NCBI GenBank assembly: GCA_004556565.1
Contig: SFGN01000013.1
Coordinates: forward strand, 42,773-106,772
DNA from: Lachnospiraceae bacterium
GTDB taxonomy: Bacteria; Bacillota_A; Clostridia; Lachnospirales; Lachnospiraceae
Direction of reading: 5' to 3'
DNA: 64,000 bases
The notes beneath the pieces are model-generated. The model worked only from the letters and a program-made list of their open reading frames with translations, did no database searches and had not been told where the DNA came from. A program made the translations under genes and the position numbers. The stretch's first letter is position 1. Every line of letters starts with the position of its first letter. This document shows positions 9,501 through 17,252 of the stretch, piece by piece.

Positions 9501-11117
9501 CCGGGCGTGAGTCTGATCTCACCGCCGCCGCATCACGATATTTATTCGATCGAAGATTTGGCGCAGTTGATTTATGACTGTAAAAATGCAAATAAGCATG
9601 CAAGGATTTCTGTCAAACTGGTATCGGAGGCGGGTGTCGGCACTGTTGCTGCGGGTGTTGCCAAGGCGGGTGCAGGCGTCATCTTGATTTCCGGATATGA
9701 CGGCGGTACGGGAGCAGCACCGAGAAGCTCCATCCAGAATGCGGGGCTTCCATGGGAACTTGGACTTGCGGAGACACATCAGACTCTCATCAAGAATGGG
9801 CTGCGTGAACGTGTCCGTATTGAGACGGACGGCAAGCTTATGAGCGGGCGTGATGTTGCGATTGCCGCACTGCTTGGTGCGGAAGAGTTTGGTTTTGCCA
9901 CAGCACCGCTCGTAACAATGGGATGTGTTATGATGCGCGTCTGCAATCTGGATACCTGCCCGGTGGGCGTTGCAACGCAGAATCCTGAGCTGAGAAAACG
10001 TTTCTCGGGAAAGCCGGAATATGTGGTGAACTTTATGAAGTTTATTGCTCAGGAGCTGAGAGAATATATGGCGAAGCTTGGTGTGCGTACGGTAGATGAG
10101 CTGGTTGGGCGCACGGATCTTCTGAAGGTAAAAGATGTTCCGACTTCTGAAAGGGCGGCAGCACTGGATCTGTCAGGCATTTTGGAAAATCCGTATGCGA
10201 AAGACAAGACAGGCATGATCTTCAACCCGAAGAAAGTGTTTGATTTTGAACTGGATAAGACGCTGGATGAAAAAGTGCTTGTAAAACAACTTCTCCCTGC
10301 GCTGGAAAAAGGGCAGAAGAAGAGCCTGGAACTGGATGTCACGAATATTAACCGTACTTTCGGGACGATTTTCGGCTCTGAAATCACAAGACGTTATCCT
10401 GAAGGACTGCCGGAGGATACTTATGTGGTGAAGTGTAAAGGTGCCGGCGGACAGAGCTTCGGGGCATTTATCCCTCAAGGACTTACACTTGAGCTGACCG
10501 GTGACAGCAATGACTATTTTGGAAAAGGACTTTCCGGCGGCAAGCTGGTCGTATGCCCGCCGCAGGGGACGAAATTTAAAGCAAATGAAAACATCATCAT
10601 CGGAAATGTCGCGCTTTACGGGGCAACAAGCGGTAAAGCATTTATCAACGGTGTCGCGGGAGAAAGGTTCTGCGTGCGTAATTCAGGAGCTGTTGCAGTC
10701 GTAGAAGGCGTGGGCGACCACGGATGCGAATACATGACGGGCGGACGCGTCGCAATACTTGGTAAGACCGGTAAGAACTTTGCGGCAGGTATGAGCGGTG
10801 GCATCGCATATGTGCTGGATATGGACAACGGCCTGTATAAAAATGTCAATAAATCTATGGTAAATATTGAACGTGTGACAGATAAATATGATGTCCAGGA
10901 ACTTAAAAATATGATCCGTGAGCATGTGGCATACACTAATTCGGAAATTGGAAAGGAAATTCTGGATCACTTCAAGGATTATCTGCCGAAGTTTAAGAAG
11001 ATAATTCCTGAGGACTATGAAAAGATGATGTCGGCAATCGTCCTTATGGAGGAAAAAGGACTGAGCAGCGAGCAGGCGAAGATTGAAGCGTTCAACAAGA
11101 TTAAGAGTGGAATGTAG
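6582..11117 (+). CDS. gltB: Glutamate synthase, large (alpha) subunit
   Basis: This 1511-residue enzyme makes two glutamates from glutamine and 2-oxoglutarate. The N-terminal class II amidotransferase domain has its nucleophile at Cys22 (NCGIGAV) behind a 21-residue propeptide, as expected for GltB. A central domain follows, then the FMN-binding synthase domain with GEGGHLPGGKVYPWIA and the iron-sulfur loop CVMMRVCNLDTCPVG (three cysteines for a 3Fe-4S cluster). The C-terminal GXGXG beta-helix includes SGGIAYV. The ATG at 6582 is preferred over an in-frame GTG at 6540 because AGAAAGG lies 9 bases upstream and it gives the usual short propeptide. gltD follows after 12 bases. Confidence 0.97.
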   Translation: MKKEIVGRQAGLYRPEFEHDNCGIGAVVNIKGIKSHDTVANALKIVENLEHRAGKDAEGKTGDGVGILLQVSHKFFTKVCKPLGFLLGEERDYGVGMFFFPQDELKRNQAKKIFEVIVQKEGLEFIGWREVPIHPEILGKKAVDCMPYIMQAFIRRPKKIEKGLPFDRRLFVVRRIFEQSSDDTYVVSLSSRTIVYKGMFLVGQLRMFFGDLQDDDYESAIAMVHSRFSTNTTPSWQRAHPNRLMVHNGEINTIRGNADKMRAREETMESGALKGELHKVLPAINTSGSDSAMLDNALEFMVMSGMELPLAVMICIPEPWQNNRGMSQNKKDFYQYYSTMMEPWDGPASILFSDGDCMGAVLDRNGLRPSRYYITDDDQLILSSEVGVLDIDPTKIVVKERLHPGKMLLVDTVNGRVIDDEELKERYANEEPYGEWLDGNLIHLKDLKIPNQDVQVYSKEECIRLQKAFGYSYEEVKSSILNMAKTGGEGVAAMGIDVPLAVLSKKNQPLFGYFKQLFAQVTNPPIDAIREEVVTSTTIYIGKDGNLLEKKEENCKMLQVNNPILTATDVLKIKNMKVEGFKVAEIPITYYKNTSLDKAIQYLFIEVDRAIREGANILILSDRGVDEYHVAIPSLLAVSGLQQHLVRTKKRTSVAMILESGEPREVHHFATLLGYGACAINPYLAHESIRQLIDSRLLHKDYYAAVDDYNHAVIHGIIKIASKMGISTIQSYQGAKIFEAIGLKKEFIDTYFTDTVSRVGGIGIEEIAKDYTAFHSEAFDPLGLEVDMTLNSVGKHKSKSGGEEHLYNPQTIHMLQQSTRRGDYGMFKQYTQMVDAEGEKINLRGQLDFNYPKQSIPIEEVEPVDSIVTRFKTGAMSYGSISKEAHETLAIAMNMIHGKSNSGEGGEDIERLNTDRCSAIKQVASGRFGVTSRYLVSAQEIQIKMAQGAKPGEGGHLPGGKVYPWIAKTRHSTPGVSLISPPPHHDIYSIEDLAQLIYDCKNANKHARISVKLVSEAGVGTVAAGVAKAGAGVILISGYDGGTGAAPRSSIQNAGLPWELGLAETHQTLIKNGLRERVRIETDGKLMSGRDVAIAALLGAEEFGFATAPLVTMGCVMMRVCNLDTCPVGVATQNPELRKRFSGKPEYVVNFMKFIAQELREYMAKLGVRTVDELVGRTDLLKVKDVPTSERAAALDLSGILENPYAKDKTGMIFNPKKVFDFELDKTLDEKVLVKQLLPALEKGQKKSLELDVTNINRTFGTIFGSEITRRYPEGLPEDTYVVKCKGAGGQSFGAFIPQGLTLELTGDSNDYFGKGLSGGKLVVCPPQGTKFKANENIIIGNVALYGATSGKAFINGVAGERFCVRNSGAVAVVEGVGDHGCEYMTGGRVAILGKTGKNFAAGMSGGIAYVLDMDNGLYKNVNKSMVNIERVTDKYDVQELKNMIREHVAYTNSEIGKEILDHFKDYLPKFKKIIPEDYEKMMSAIVLMEEKGLSSEQAKIEAFNKIKSGM

Positions 11118-11129
11118 GAGGCGAAAAAC

Positions 11130-12629
11130 GTGGGAAAACCAACAGGATTTATGGAATATGAAAGACAGGATAAAGCTGCTGAATCACCAGAAAGCAGAAT
11201 CAGACATTTTAACGAATTTCACACGCCGCTTTCCAAAGAAGAACAGGAAATCCAGGGGGCAAGATGTATGGCGTGCGGCGTTCCGTTCTGCCAGTCCGGT
11301 CAGATGCTCAACGGCATGGCGAGCGGCTGCCCGCTGCACAACCTGGTTCCGGAATGGAATGATCTGATTTATAACGGAAACTGGGAAGAAGCTTATTATC
11401 GTCTGGCGAAGACGAACAACTTTCCGGAATTTACTTCCAGGGTGTGCCCGGCACTTTGTGAGAACGCCTGTACATGCAGCCTTTACGGGGACGCGGTGAC
11501 TTCAAAGGCGAATGAATATGGGATTATTGAAAATGCTTATGAAAAAGGCTATGCCCATGCACGTCCGCCTAAGGTAAGGACCGGGAAAAAAATCGCGGTC
11601 ATCGGTTCCGGCCCGTCCGGGCTGGCGGCTGCCGATCAGTTAAATAAGAGAGGGCATTTTGTGACGGTATTTGAAAGGGAAGATAAGCCGGGCGGGCTTT
11701 TGCGTTACGGAATCCCGAACATGAAGCTGGAAAAGCAGATCATTGACCGGAAGATTGCGGTTATGGAAGAAGAGGGTGTTGTATTTAAGACCAGATGCAA
11801 CGTGGGAGTAGATGTGAAAGCCGCCTCTTTGCTTAAAGAATTCGACCGTGTGATTCTTGCCTGCGGTGCATCCAATCCGAGGGATATCAAAGTACCGGGC
11901 AGAGATGCAGGGGGGATTTATTTTGCGGTAGATTTTCTGAAATCAACGACAAAAGCACTCTGGGGTAATAATATGAAGCTAAAAGACGGGCAGTATATTT
12001 CTGCAAAAGGAAAGCATGTCATCGTGATCGGCGGTGGTGATACCGGAAATGACTGTGTCGGGACGTCCATCCGCCACGGTGCGAAATCCGTGCTTCAGCT
12101 TGAAATGATGCCTAAAGCACCGGATACAAGAGCTGAAAACAATCCCTGGCCGGAGTGGCCGAAAGTCTGCAAGACCGATTATGGCCAGCAGGAAGCAATC
12201 GCGGTATTCGGACACGATCCGCGTGTGTACACAACGACAGTAAAAGAATTTATTAAAGATAAAAAAGGTGCGGTATGCAAAGCGGTTCTTGTAAAATTAG
12301 AGCCGAAAAAAGATCCAAAGAGCGGAAGAACCATGATGGTGCCTGTGGAGGGAAGCGAGTACACGGTCGATGCCGATCTGGTTCTGATCGCTGCAGGATT
12401 TCTTGGCAGTGAGCCTTATGTCACAAAAGCATTCGGAGTGGAAGTCAATGAACGTACCAACGTAAAAACAGCGGCGGGAAATTACGTGACAAATGTAAAA
12501 AATGTATTTACCGCAGGAGATATGCACAGAGGGCAGTCCCTTGTTGTCTGGGCAATCCGTGAAGGAAGAGAAGCCGCCCGTGAGGTGGATTTGAGTCTGA
12601 TGGGATATACAAACCTGTCGGTACAGTGA
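11130..12629 (+). CDS. gltD: Glutamate synthase, small (beta) subunit
   Basis: This 499-residue flavoprotein passes electrons from NAD(P)H to GltB through 4Fe-4S clusters. The N-terminal cluster domain has CMACGVPFC and CPALCENACTC. Next comes the FAD dinucleotide fold (GSGPSGLAAADQL), then the NAD(P)H fold (GGGDTGNDCVG), and a C-terminal FTAGDMHRGQSLVV motif closing the FAD site. Start is a GTG with TAGGAGG 9 bases upstream. It forms an operon with gltB and is closed by a terminator at 12651. Confidence 0.97.
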   Translation: MGKPTGFMEYERQDKAAESPESRIRHFNEFHTPLSKEEQEIQGARCMACGVPFCQSGQMLNGMASGCPLHNLVPEWNDLIYNGNWEEAYYRLAKTNNFPEFTSRVCPALCENACTCSLYGDAVTSKANEYGIIENAYEKGYAHARPPKVRTGKKIAVIGSGPSGLAAADQLNKRGHFVTVFEREDKPGGLLRYGIPNMKLEKQIIDRKIAVMEEEGVVFKTRCNVGVDVKAASLLKEFDRVILACGASNPRDIKVPGRDAGGIYFAVDFLKSTTKALWGNNMKLKDGQYISAKGKHVIVIGGGDTGNDCVGTSIRHGAKSVLQLEMMPKAPDTRAENNPWPEWPKVCKTDYGQQEAIAVFGHDPRVYTTTVKEFIKDKKGAVCKAVLVKLEPKKDPKSGRTMMVPVEGSEYTVDADLVLIAAGFLGSEPYVTKAFGVEVNERTNVKTAAGNYVTNVKNVFTAGDMHRGQSLVVWAIREGREAAREVDLSLMGYTNLSVQ

Positions 12630-12650
12630 AATTTGAATAAATAACAGAGA

Positions 12651-12679
12651 GATGCAGTTCGGAAGGGCTGCATTTTTTT
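12651..12679 (+). terminator. Intrinsic terminator after gltD
   Basis: The stem ATGCAG/CTGCAT with a 10-base loop is followed by seven T. Confidence 0.75.
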
Positions 12680-12729
12680 GTTGAATTAATGTAAAAAATT
12701 ACAAAAATATTAAAAATGTTGAAAAAATG

Positions 12730-12758
12730 TTGCAATATAAAGCGAAATATTTTATACT
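12730..12758 (+). promoter_or_regulatory. Distal promoter of the NlpC/P60 gene
   Basis: TTGCAA (12730-12735) and TATACT (12753-12758) with a 17-base spacer. It is one of two tandem candidates. Confidence 0.5.
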
Positions 12759-12787
12759 TTAACTACATGGTTTTTTGCTTTAAAATG

Positions 12788-12816
12788 TTGAAAATTGGAG
12801 TGAAGTATTGTATGAT
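12788..12816 (+). promoter_or_regulatory. Proximal promoter of the NlpC/P60 gene
   Basis: TTGAAA (12788-12793) and TATGAT (12811-12816) with a 17-base spacer, about 45 bases before the ATG. Confidence 0.6.
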
Positions 12817-12866
12817 AAGGTATATGTGGGGACATAGATAAATAATTTAATAAGGATGGTAGTGAG

Positions 12867-14048
12867 ATGAAACGAAAGAAAGTAAGCAGTACGTTACTGA
12901 CAACGCTTTTGGCATGTTCGCTCATTGTGACTCCTGTATTTGCGACACCAGAGGAGGATTACAGGGCACAGCAGCAAGAACAGGAAAAGAAGCAGTCCGA
13001 ACTGGAAGGGCAGAAGGCGGGTGTTCAGTCTGAAGTGAACGATCTTCAGACACAGCTCAGTAATTTGATGATCAAGATGAATGAACTGCAGTACCAGCTG
13101 ATTGAAAAAGGCCAGGAAGTCGCGCAGGCTCAGGAAGATCTGGCTGCGGCGGAAGCAAAGGAGCAGCAGCAGTATGAGGATATGATGCTCCGTATCAAGT
13201 ATATGTACGAAGAAGGCGATAATTCTGCTTTGGAACGAGTTGCATCTTCAGGAAGTATTGCCGAAGCTCTCAGTCAGGCGGAATATGTACAGAAAGTTCA
13301 TGAATATGACCGCGAGATGCTTCAGGAATATGCCAAGACTGTTCAGGAAGTGGAAGATCTGAAAGAGACTCTTGAGAGCGAAATGGTAGAGCTGGAAGGA
13401 ATCCAGGCAGAGTATGAGGTTCAGTCCACAGAGCTGAACGAGACTATTGAGTCCAAGAGTGCGGAAGTAGAAAATCTGGACGCACAGATCCAGGAAGCTG
13501 CGCGCCTTGCGGCGGAAGCATCTGCAAAAGCCGAGGAAGCTGCAGCAGAAGCAGCAAGGAAAGCAGCGGAAGAGGCAGCAAGAAAGGCTGCAGAAGAGGA
13601 AGCGGCACGTCAGCAGCAGAACAATAATAACAATAATACCACAGGGGATAATACAACAGGAAATAACAATTCAGATAACAGTACAACACCGCCGCAGACA
13701 TTTGTGCCGGATTATAATCAGAGTGCCGCAGACATCATTGTGGCTGCAGCGTGGTCTCAGGTAGGAGTTGCAATGTATGGCTGGGGAACACAGATTCCGT
13801 ATGTATCGTTTGACTGTTCCGGACTGACACAGTGGTGTTACAGACAGGCGGGGATTTCAATTCCAAGAACAGATATCACACAGCTCAATGCGGGGACGAT
13901 CGTGAGTAATCCGATGCCGGGAGATATCTGCTGGACACCTGGACATGTTGCAATCTATATCGGCAACGGCCAGATGATTGAGGCACAGCAGACGGGAGTT
14001 CCGATTTGTGTAAGCCGGGTTCGTGCTACATATTATGTAAGATATTAA
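12867..14048 (+). CDS. Secreted coiled-coil NlpC/P60 peptidoglycan hydrolase
   Basis: This 393-residue protein is exported by a signal peptide ending near VFA (about residue 26). It then has a long Gln/Glu-rich coiled coil (about 30-245), an Ala/Glu/Lys-rich stretch, an Asn/Thr-rich linker (about 250-280) and a C-terminal NlpC/P60 domain (about 285-393). The catalytic Cys is in FDCSGLTQW and the His in GHVAIYIG. This layout matches CwlO/PcsB-like D,L-endopeptidases, whose coiled coil is usually activated by FtsEX; that partner is not in this window. The start has GGATGG 9 bases upstream. It is a single gene with two tandem promoters and a strong terminator. Confidence 0.92.
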   Translation: MKRKKVSSTLLTTLLACSLIVTPVFATPEEDYRAQQQEQEKKQSELEGQKAGVQSEVNDLQTQLSNLMIKMNELQYQLIEKGQEVAQAQEDLAAAEAKEQQQYEDMMLRIKYMYEEGDNSALERVASSGSIAEALSQAEYVQKVHEYDREMLQEYAKTVQEVEDLKETLESEMVELEGIQAEYEVQSTELNETIESKSAEVENLDAQIQEAARLAAEASAKAEEAAAEAARKAAEEAARKAAEEEAARQQQNNNNNNTTGDNTTGNNNSDNSTTPPQTFVPDYNQSAADIIVAAAWSQVGVAMYGWGTQIPYVSFDCSGLTQWCYRQAGISIPRTDITQLNAGTIVSNPMPGDICWTPGHVAIYIGNGQMIEAQQTGVPICVSRVRATYYVRY

Positions 14049-14078
14049 TAACAATGATATAAAAGCATAAGAAACGAT

Positions 14079-14116
14079 AAAAACAGCTTTGCATTTTTTA
14101 GCAAAGCTGTTTTTTG
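14079..14116. terminator. Bidirectional terminator between the NlpC/P60 and glyoxalase-fold genes
   Basis: A 13-bp stem (AACAGCTTTGC pairing with GCAAAGCTGTT) is flanked by A on one side and T on the other, so it can serve both converging genes. Confidence 0.85.
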
Positions 14117-14215
14117 GCGTTTCGTTTACAAACATTGTAAGAGTGTATAATAGGGAAATTTTCGCTTTCAGTGCCAATATACGAAGCAGGGATTCCGTCG
14201 TCATATTGCATATTT

Positions 14216-14578
14216 TTACGGAATGATCTCAAGCCAGTATCCGTCAGGATCTGAAATGAAATAGATGCCCATTGCGGGATTCTCATAGCAGATGCAGCCC
14301 ATTTCCTTGTGTTTTGCATAAGCAGCATCAAAATCGTCAGTCTTAAAAGCCAGGTGGAATTCGTTGTCACCCAGATTGTAAGGGCGGTTCATGTCACGTA
14401 TCCATGTCAGCTCCAGCAGGTGCGGTGTTCTTCCGTCACCGAGATAGACAAGGATAAAGCTGCCGTCGTCAGCGTTAATTGTCCTTGTGACAGTAAGTCC
14501 CAGTGCTTCTTTATAAAACGAAAGAGACTTTTCTAAATCATAGACATTCAGATTGTTATGCGCAAAAGAAAAAATCAT
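14216..14578 (-). CDS. Glyoxalase/VOC-fold protein (lactoylglutathione lyase-like)
   Basis: This 120-residue single-gene product has the vicinal oxygen chelate fold. Four likely metal ligands can be seen: His near HNNLNVYD, Glu in HLLELTW, His in EFHLAF and Glu in YWLEII, in the order known for glyoxalase I. The length is right for one two-module VOC monomer. The probable role is detoxification of methylglyoxal-type adducts, but VOC proteins are diverse and the substrate is not proven. GGAGGA lies 8 bases before the ATG. It converges on the NlpC/P60 gene and shares its terminator. Confidence 0.8.
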   Translation of the reverse strand: MIFSFAHNNLNVYDLEKSLSFYKEALGLTVTRTINADDGSFILVYLGDGRTPHLLELTWIRDMNRPYNLGDNEFHLAFKTDDFDAAYAKHKEMGCICYENPAMGIYFISDPDGYWLEIIP

Positions 14579-14663
14579 AAATCAGTTCCTCCATAATCAT
14601 AATATTGTTCTGTTTAACAGCTATATTTTATCATACCTGCAGTATAATACAACAATAAACTTC

Positions 14664-14692
14664 TTGCATTTGACAAGGTTATATGCTATACT
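14664..14692 (+). promoter_or_regulatory. Promoter of rpsB-tsf (extended -10)
   Basis: TTGCAT (14664-14669) and TATACT (14687-14692) with a 17-base spacer; the -10 is preceded by TGC, giving an extended element. The 12-base string ATATGCTATACT is identical to that before pyrH. Confidence 0.6.
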
Positions 14693-14698
14693 CTGAAT

Positions 14699-14839
14699 GT
14701 TGCAAAAAACACGTATATGCGATAGCTCTGACGGTGCCTAAGAACGCTGGTTGGAAGTATTTGATACACGATCTAACGGCGGGACGGTCTCGGAGCCGGG
14801 AGTATATGCGGAAGATTAAAACCAATGGAGGAAAGAAAC
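14699..14839 (+). promoter_or_regulatory. Leader of rpsB, possible autoregulatory RNA
   Basis: About 140 transcribed bases precede rpsB. They are GC-rich with complementary blocks (for example CGGCGGGACGG, CTCGGAGCCG and CCGGGAG) close to the ribosome site. S2 leaders that bind excess S2 are known in several bacteria, but I cannot match this one to a named class. Confidence 0.3.
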
Positions 14840-15574
14840 ATGAGCGTTATTTCAATGAAACAGCTTTTGGAAGCAGGTGTTCATTTTGGACATCAGACAA
14901 GAAGATGGAACCCGAAGATGGCTCCGTACATTTACACAGAGAGAAATGGTATCTATATCATCGACCTGCAGAAATCTGTAGGAATGGTTGACGATGCATA
15001 CAAGGCAGTTGCAGATATCGCTGCAGAGGGCGGCACGATCCTGTTCGTAGGAACAAAGAAACAGGCCCAGGACGCAATCAAGACAGAAGCAGAGCGCTGC
15101 GGAATGTTCTATGTAAATGAAAGATGGCTTGGCGGTATGCTGACAAACTTCAAGACAATCCAGAGCCGTATCCAGAGACTCAAAGAGATCGAGAGAATGT
15201 CTGAGGACGGAACATTTGATGTACTTCCGAAGAAAGAAGTTATCGAACTGAAGAAAGAATGGGAGAAGCTTGAGAAGAACCTTGGCGGTATCAAGGAAAT
15301 GAAGAGAGTGCCGGATGCAATCTTCATCGTAGATCCGAAGAAAGAAAGAATCTGTGTTCAGGAAGCACATGCACTTGGAATTCCGCTGATCGGTATCTGT
15401 GATACAAACTGCGATCCGGAAGAACTGGATTATGTAATCCCGGGCAATGATGATGCAATCAGAGCAGTTAAGCTGATCGTTTCCAAGATGGCTGATGCAG
15501 TTATCGAAGCTAATCAGGGAGAAGCCGGAGAATATGAGGAACCGGCAGAAGCTGAGGAAGTTGTAGAAGAATAA
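14840..15574 (+). CDS. rpsB: Ribosomal protein uS2
   Basis: This 244-residue component of the 30S subunit begins MSVISMKQLLEAGVHFGHQT, the family's N-terminal signature. It also has the conserved WLGGMLTNF and the IPGNDDA region, and an acidic tail. The ATG at 14840 is used because GGAGG lies about 8 bases upstream; an in-frame ATG at 14825 overlaps that site. tsf follows in the usual order after a hairpin. Confidence 0.98.
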   Translation: MSVISMKQLLEAGVHFGHQTRRWNPKMAPYIYTERNGIYIIDLQKSVGMVDDAYKAVADIAAEGGTILFVGTKKQAQDAIKTEAERCGMFYVNERWLGGMLTNFKTIQSRIQRLKEIERMSEDGTFDVLPKKEVIELKKEWEKLEKNLGGIKEMKRVPDAIFIVDPKKERICVQEAHALGIPLIGICDTNCDPEELDYVIPGNDDAIRAVKLIVSKMADAVIEANQGEAGEYEEPAEAEEVVEE

Positions 15575-15600
15575 TCTGCCGTGCGGCGCATGGTATTACG

Positions 15601-15624
15601 GAAAGTGCGTTTCGGCGCACTTTC
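15601..15624 (+). terminator. Hairpin between rpsB and tsf
   Basis: GAAAGTGCG pairs with CGCACTTTC around a six-base loop. The T run is short and interrupted, so it is more likely a partial attenuator or an RNA-processing hairpin than a full stop. Confidence 0.45.
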
Positions 15625-15682
15625 GTTTAAAAATCAGAAGATTTGGCATATTTAACAAAGTTAACGATGGAGGAATAGAATC

Positions 15683-16603
15683 ATGGCAATCACAGCAGGC
15701 ATGGTAAAAGAATTAAGAGAAATGACAGGCGCAGGAATGATGGACTGCAAGAAGGCTCTTACCGCTACTGACGGTAATATGGATGCAGCAATCGAATTCC
15801 TGAGGAAGAACGGACAGGCGAAAGCAGAGAAGAAAGCCGGAAGAATCGCAGCAGAAGGTATTGTAAGAGCTGTTGTTAAGGATGATAAAGTGGCAGCAGT
15901 CGTAGAGGTTAACTCCGAGACAGACTTTGTTGCCAAGAATGAGACATTCCAGGAGTTTGTAGAAGCAGTTGCAAATCAGGCTGCAGACACAGACGCTGCT
16001 GATATGGATGCATTTATGGCAGAAGCATGGCAGGCGGATCCGTCCAAGACAGTGAAAGAAGCACTTGTTGAGAAGATTTCTGTTATCGGAGAGAATCTGA
16101 ACATCAGAAGATTTGAGAAGATCGTAACAGACGGATGCGTTGTTGCTTACATCCACGGCGGCGGACGTATCGGTGTTCTTGTTGAGGCTGATACAGATGT
16201 TGTAAACGATGCAATTAAAACATGCCTTAAGAACGTGGCTATGCAGGTTGCGGCAATGTCTCCGAAGTATGTATCCCGTTCAGAAGTATCTCAGGAATAT
16301 ATGGATCATGAGAAAGAGATCCTGCTTGCTCAGGCTACAAAGGAAAATCCGGAAAAACCGGCAAATATCATCGAAAAGATGATTATCGGACGTCTGAACA
16401 AAGAGCTGAAAGAAATCTGTCTGCTTGACCAGGTTTATGTTCAGGACAGCGATCTGACAGTTGCAAAATATGTTGAAAAGGTAGCAAAGGAAAACGGTGC
16501 TTCCGTAACTGTTAAGAGATTCGTTCGTTTCGAGACAGGTGAAGGTATCGAGAAGAAGGTTGACGATTTTGCGGCAGAGGTAGCTGCACAGGCAGGCCTG
16601 TAA
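15683..16603 (+). CDS. tsf: Translation elongation factor Ts
   Basis: This 306-residue factor exchanges GDP for GTP on EF-Tu. The UBA-like N-terminus (MVKELREMTGAGMMDCKKAL) and the core motif VEVNSETDFVAKN, with the TDFV that inserts into EF-Tu, are both present, followed by the dimerisation domain with HGGGRIGVLVE. GGAGG sits 10 bases before the ATG. It is co-transcribed with rpsB and closed by a terminator at 16664. In many relatives pyrH follows at once; here it lies about 6 kb away. Confidence 0.98.
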   Translation: MAITAGMVKELREMTGAGMMDCKKALTATDGNMDAAIEFLRKNGQAKAEKKAGRIAAEGIVRAVVKDDKVAAVVEVNSETDFVAKNETFQEFVEAVANQAADTDAADMDAFMAEAWQADPSKTVKEALVEKISVIGENLNIRRFEKIVTDGCVVAYIHGGGRIGVLVEADTDVVNDAIKTCLKNVAMQVAAMSPKYVSRSEVSQEYMDHEKEILLAQATKENPEKPANIIEKMIIGRLNKELKEICLLDQVYVQDSDLTVAKYVEKVAKENGASVTVKRFVRFETGEGIEKKVDDFAAEVAAQAGL

Positions 16604-16663
16604 TCCGGGTGTCTGCTTACAGACAGCAGATGAAGGGAATACTAAGCAAATTTCATTTTTATG

Positions 16664-16693
16664 ATCCCGGACAGAAATGTCCGGGATTATTTG
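16664..16693 (+). terminator. Intrinsic terminator after tsf
   Basis: A perfect 10-bp stem (ATCCCGGACA and its complement) with a GAAA tetraloop is followed by TATTTGTT. Confidence 0.8.
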
Positions 16694-16737
16694 TTGCCAA
16701 GCATATGAAAAAATGGTCCGGTGGACCATTTTTGAGT
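16693..16737. repeat. GGTCC hairpin repeat, copy 1
   Basis: The unit begins GTTGCCAAGCATATG, then an A run, ATGGTCC-GGT-GGACCAT, a T run and GAGT. The stem with A and T flanks could terminate transcription both ways. It directly follows the tsf terminator. It is identical to copy 4 (57855-57899). Confidence 0.8.
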
Positions 16738-16800
16738 CATAACGACGGGGGAAATGAACACCGGGGTGGCTGAATGCAGGGCGGATAAAGGATTGGCAAT

Positions 16801-17250
16801 ATGTGGTTATATGTTATACTATTTGGAATCCTTGCCGCAGCAGCGGCGATGGATATCAAAAAAAGAGAGATCAGTAATCAAATCTGTGCGGCAGTGCTGC
16901 TGCTTTTGCTTCCGGCGTGCTTATGCCGACCGGGGGTATCTTTTGCGGACAGGATCGCAGGCGGGCTTTGTGTAAGCACTCCGATGTTTCTTATAAGCCT
17001 CTTCAGGAAAGGCGCATTCGGCGGAGGCGATATTAAGCTTACGGCATGCTGCGGGATGATTCTCGGATGGAAGATTACAATGGTTTCTATGATATTTGCA
17101 GTTCTGTCCGGAGGAATCTGGGGTGCAGGTCTCATGGTATTGTGCGGAAAAGAGAAAGTACAGGATTTTCCTTTCGGACCGTTTCTTTTCCTGGGGGTGA
17201 TGGCAGGTGTATTGTTTGGAGACGCTTTTCTTACATGGTTTTTTGCGTGA
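16801..17250 (+). CDS. Type IV prepilin peptidase-like protein (A24 family)
   Basis: This 149-residue membrane protein has the two catalytic aspartates of the A24 aspartic proteases: Asp in AAAMDIKKREI near residue 18 and Asp in FGGGDIKL (the GxGD motif) near residue 78. About five hydrophobic segments are visible. It lacks the N-terminal cytosolic methyltransferase domain of PilD, so it belongs to the short class that cleaves prepilin-like leaders. No pilin or competence genes are in the window, so its substrates are unknown. AAAGGA lies about 8 bases upstream of the ATG. It converges with the deacetylase gene, the stop codons being 2 bases apart. Confidence 0.85.
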   Translation: MWLYVILFGILAAAAAMDIKKREISNQICAAVLLLLLPACLCRPGVSFADRIAGGLCVSTPMFLISLFRKGAFGGGDIKLTACCGMILGWKITMVSMIFAVLSGGIWGAGLMVLCGKEKVQDFPFGPFLFLGVMAGVLFGDAFLTWFFA

Positions 17251-17252
17251 GG

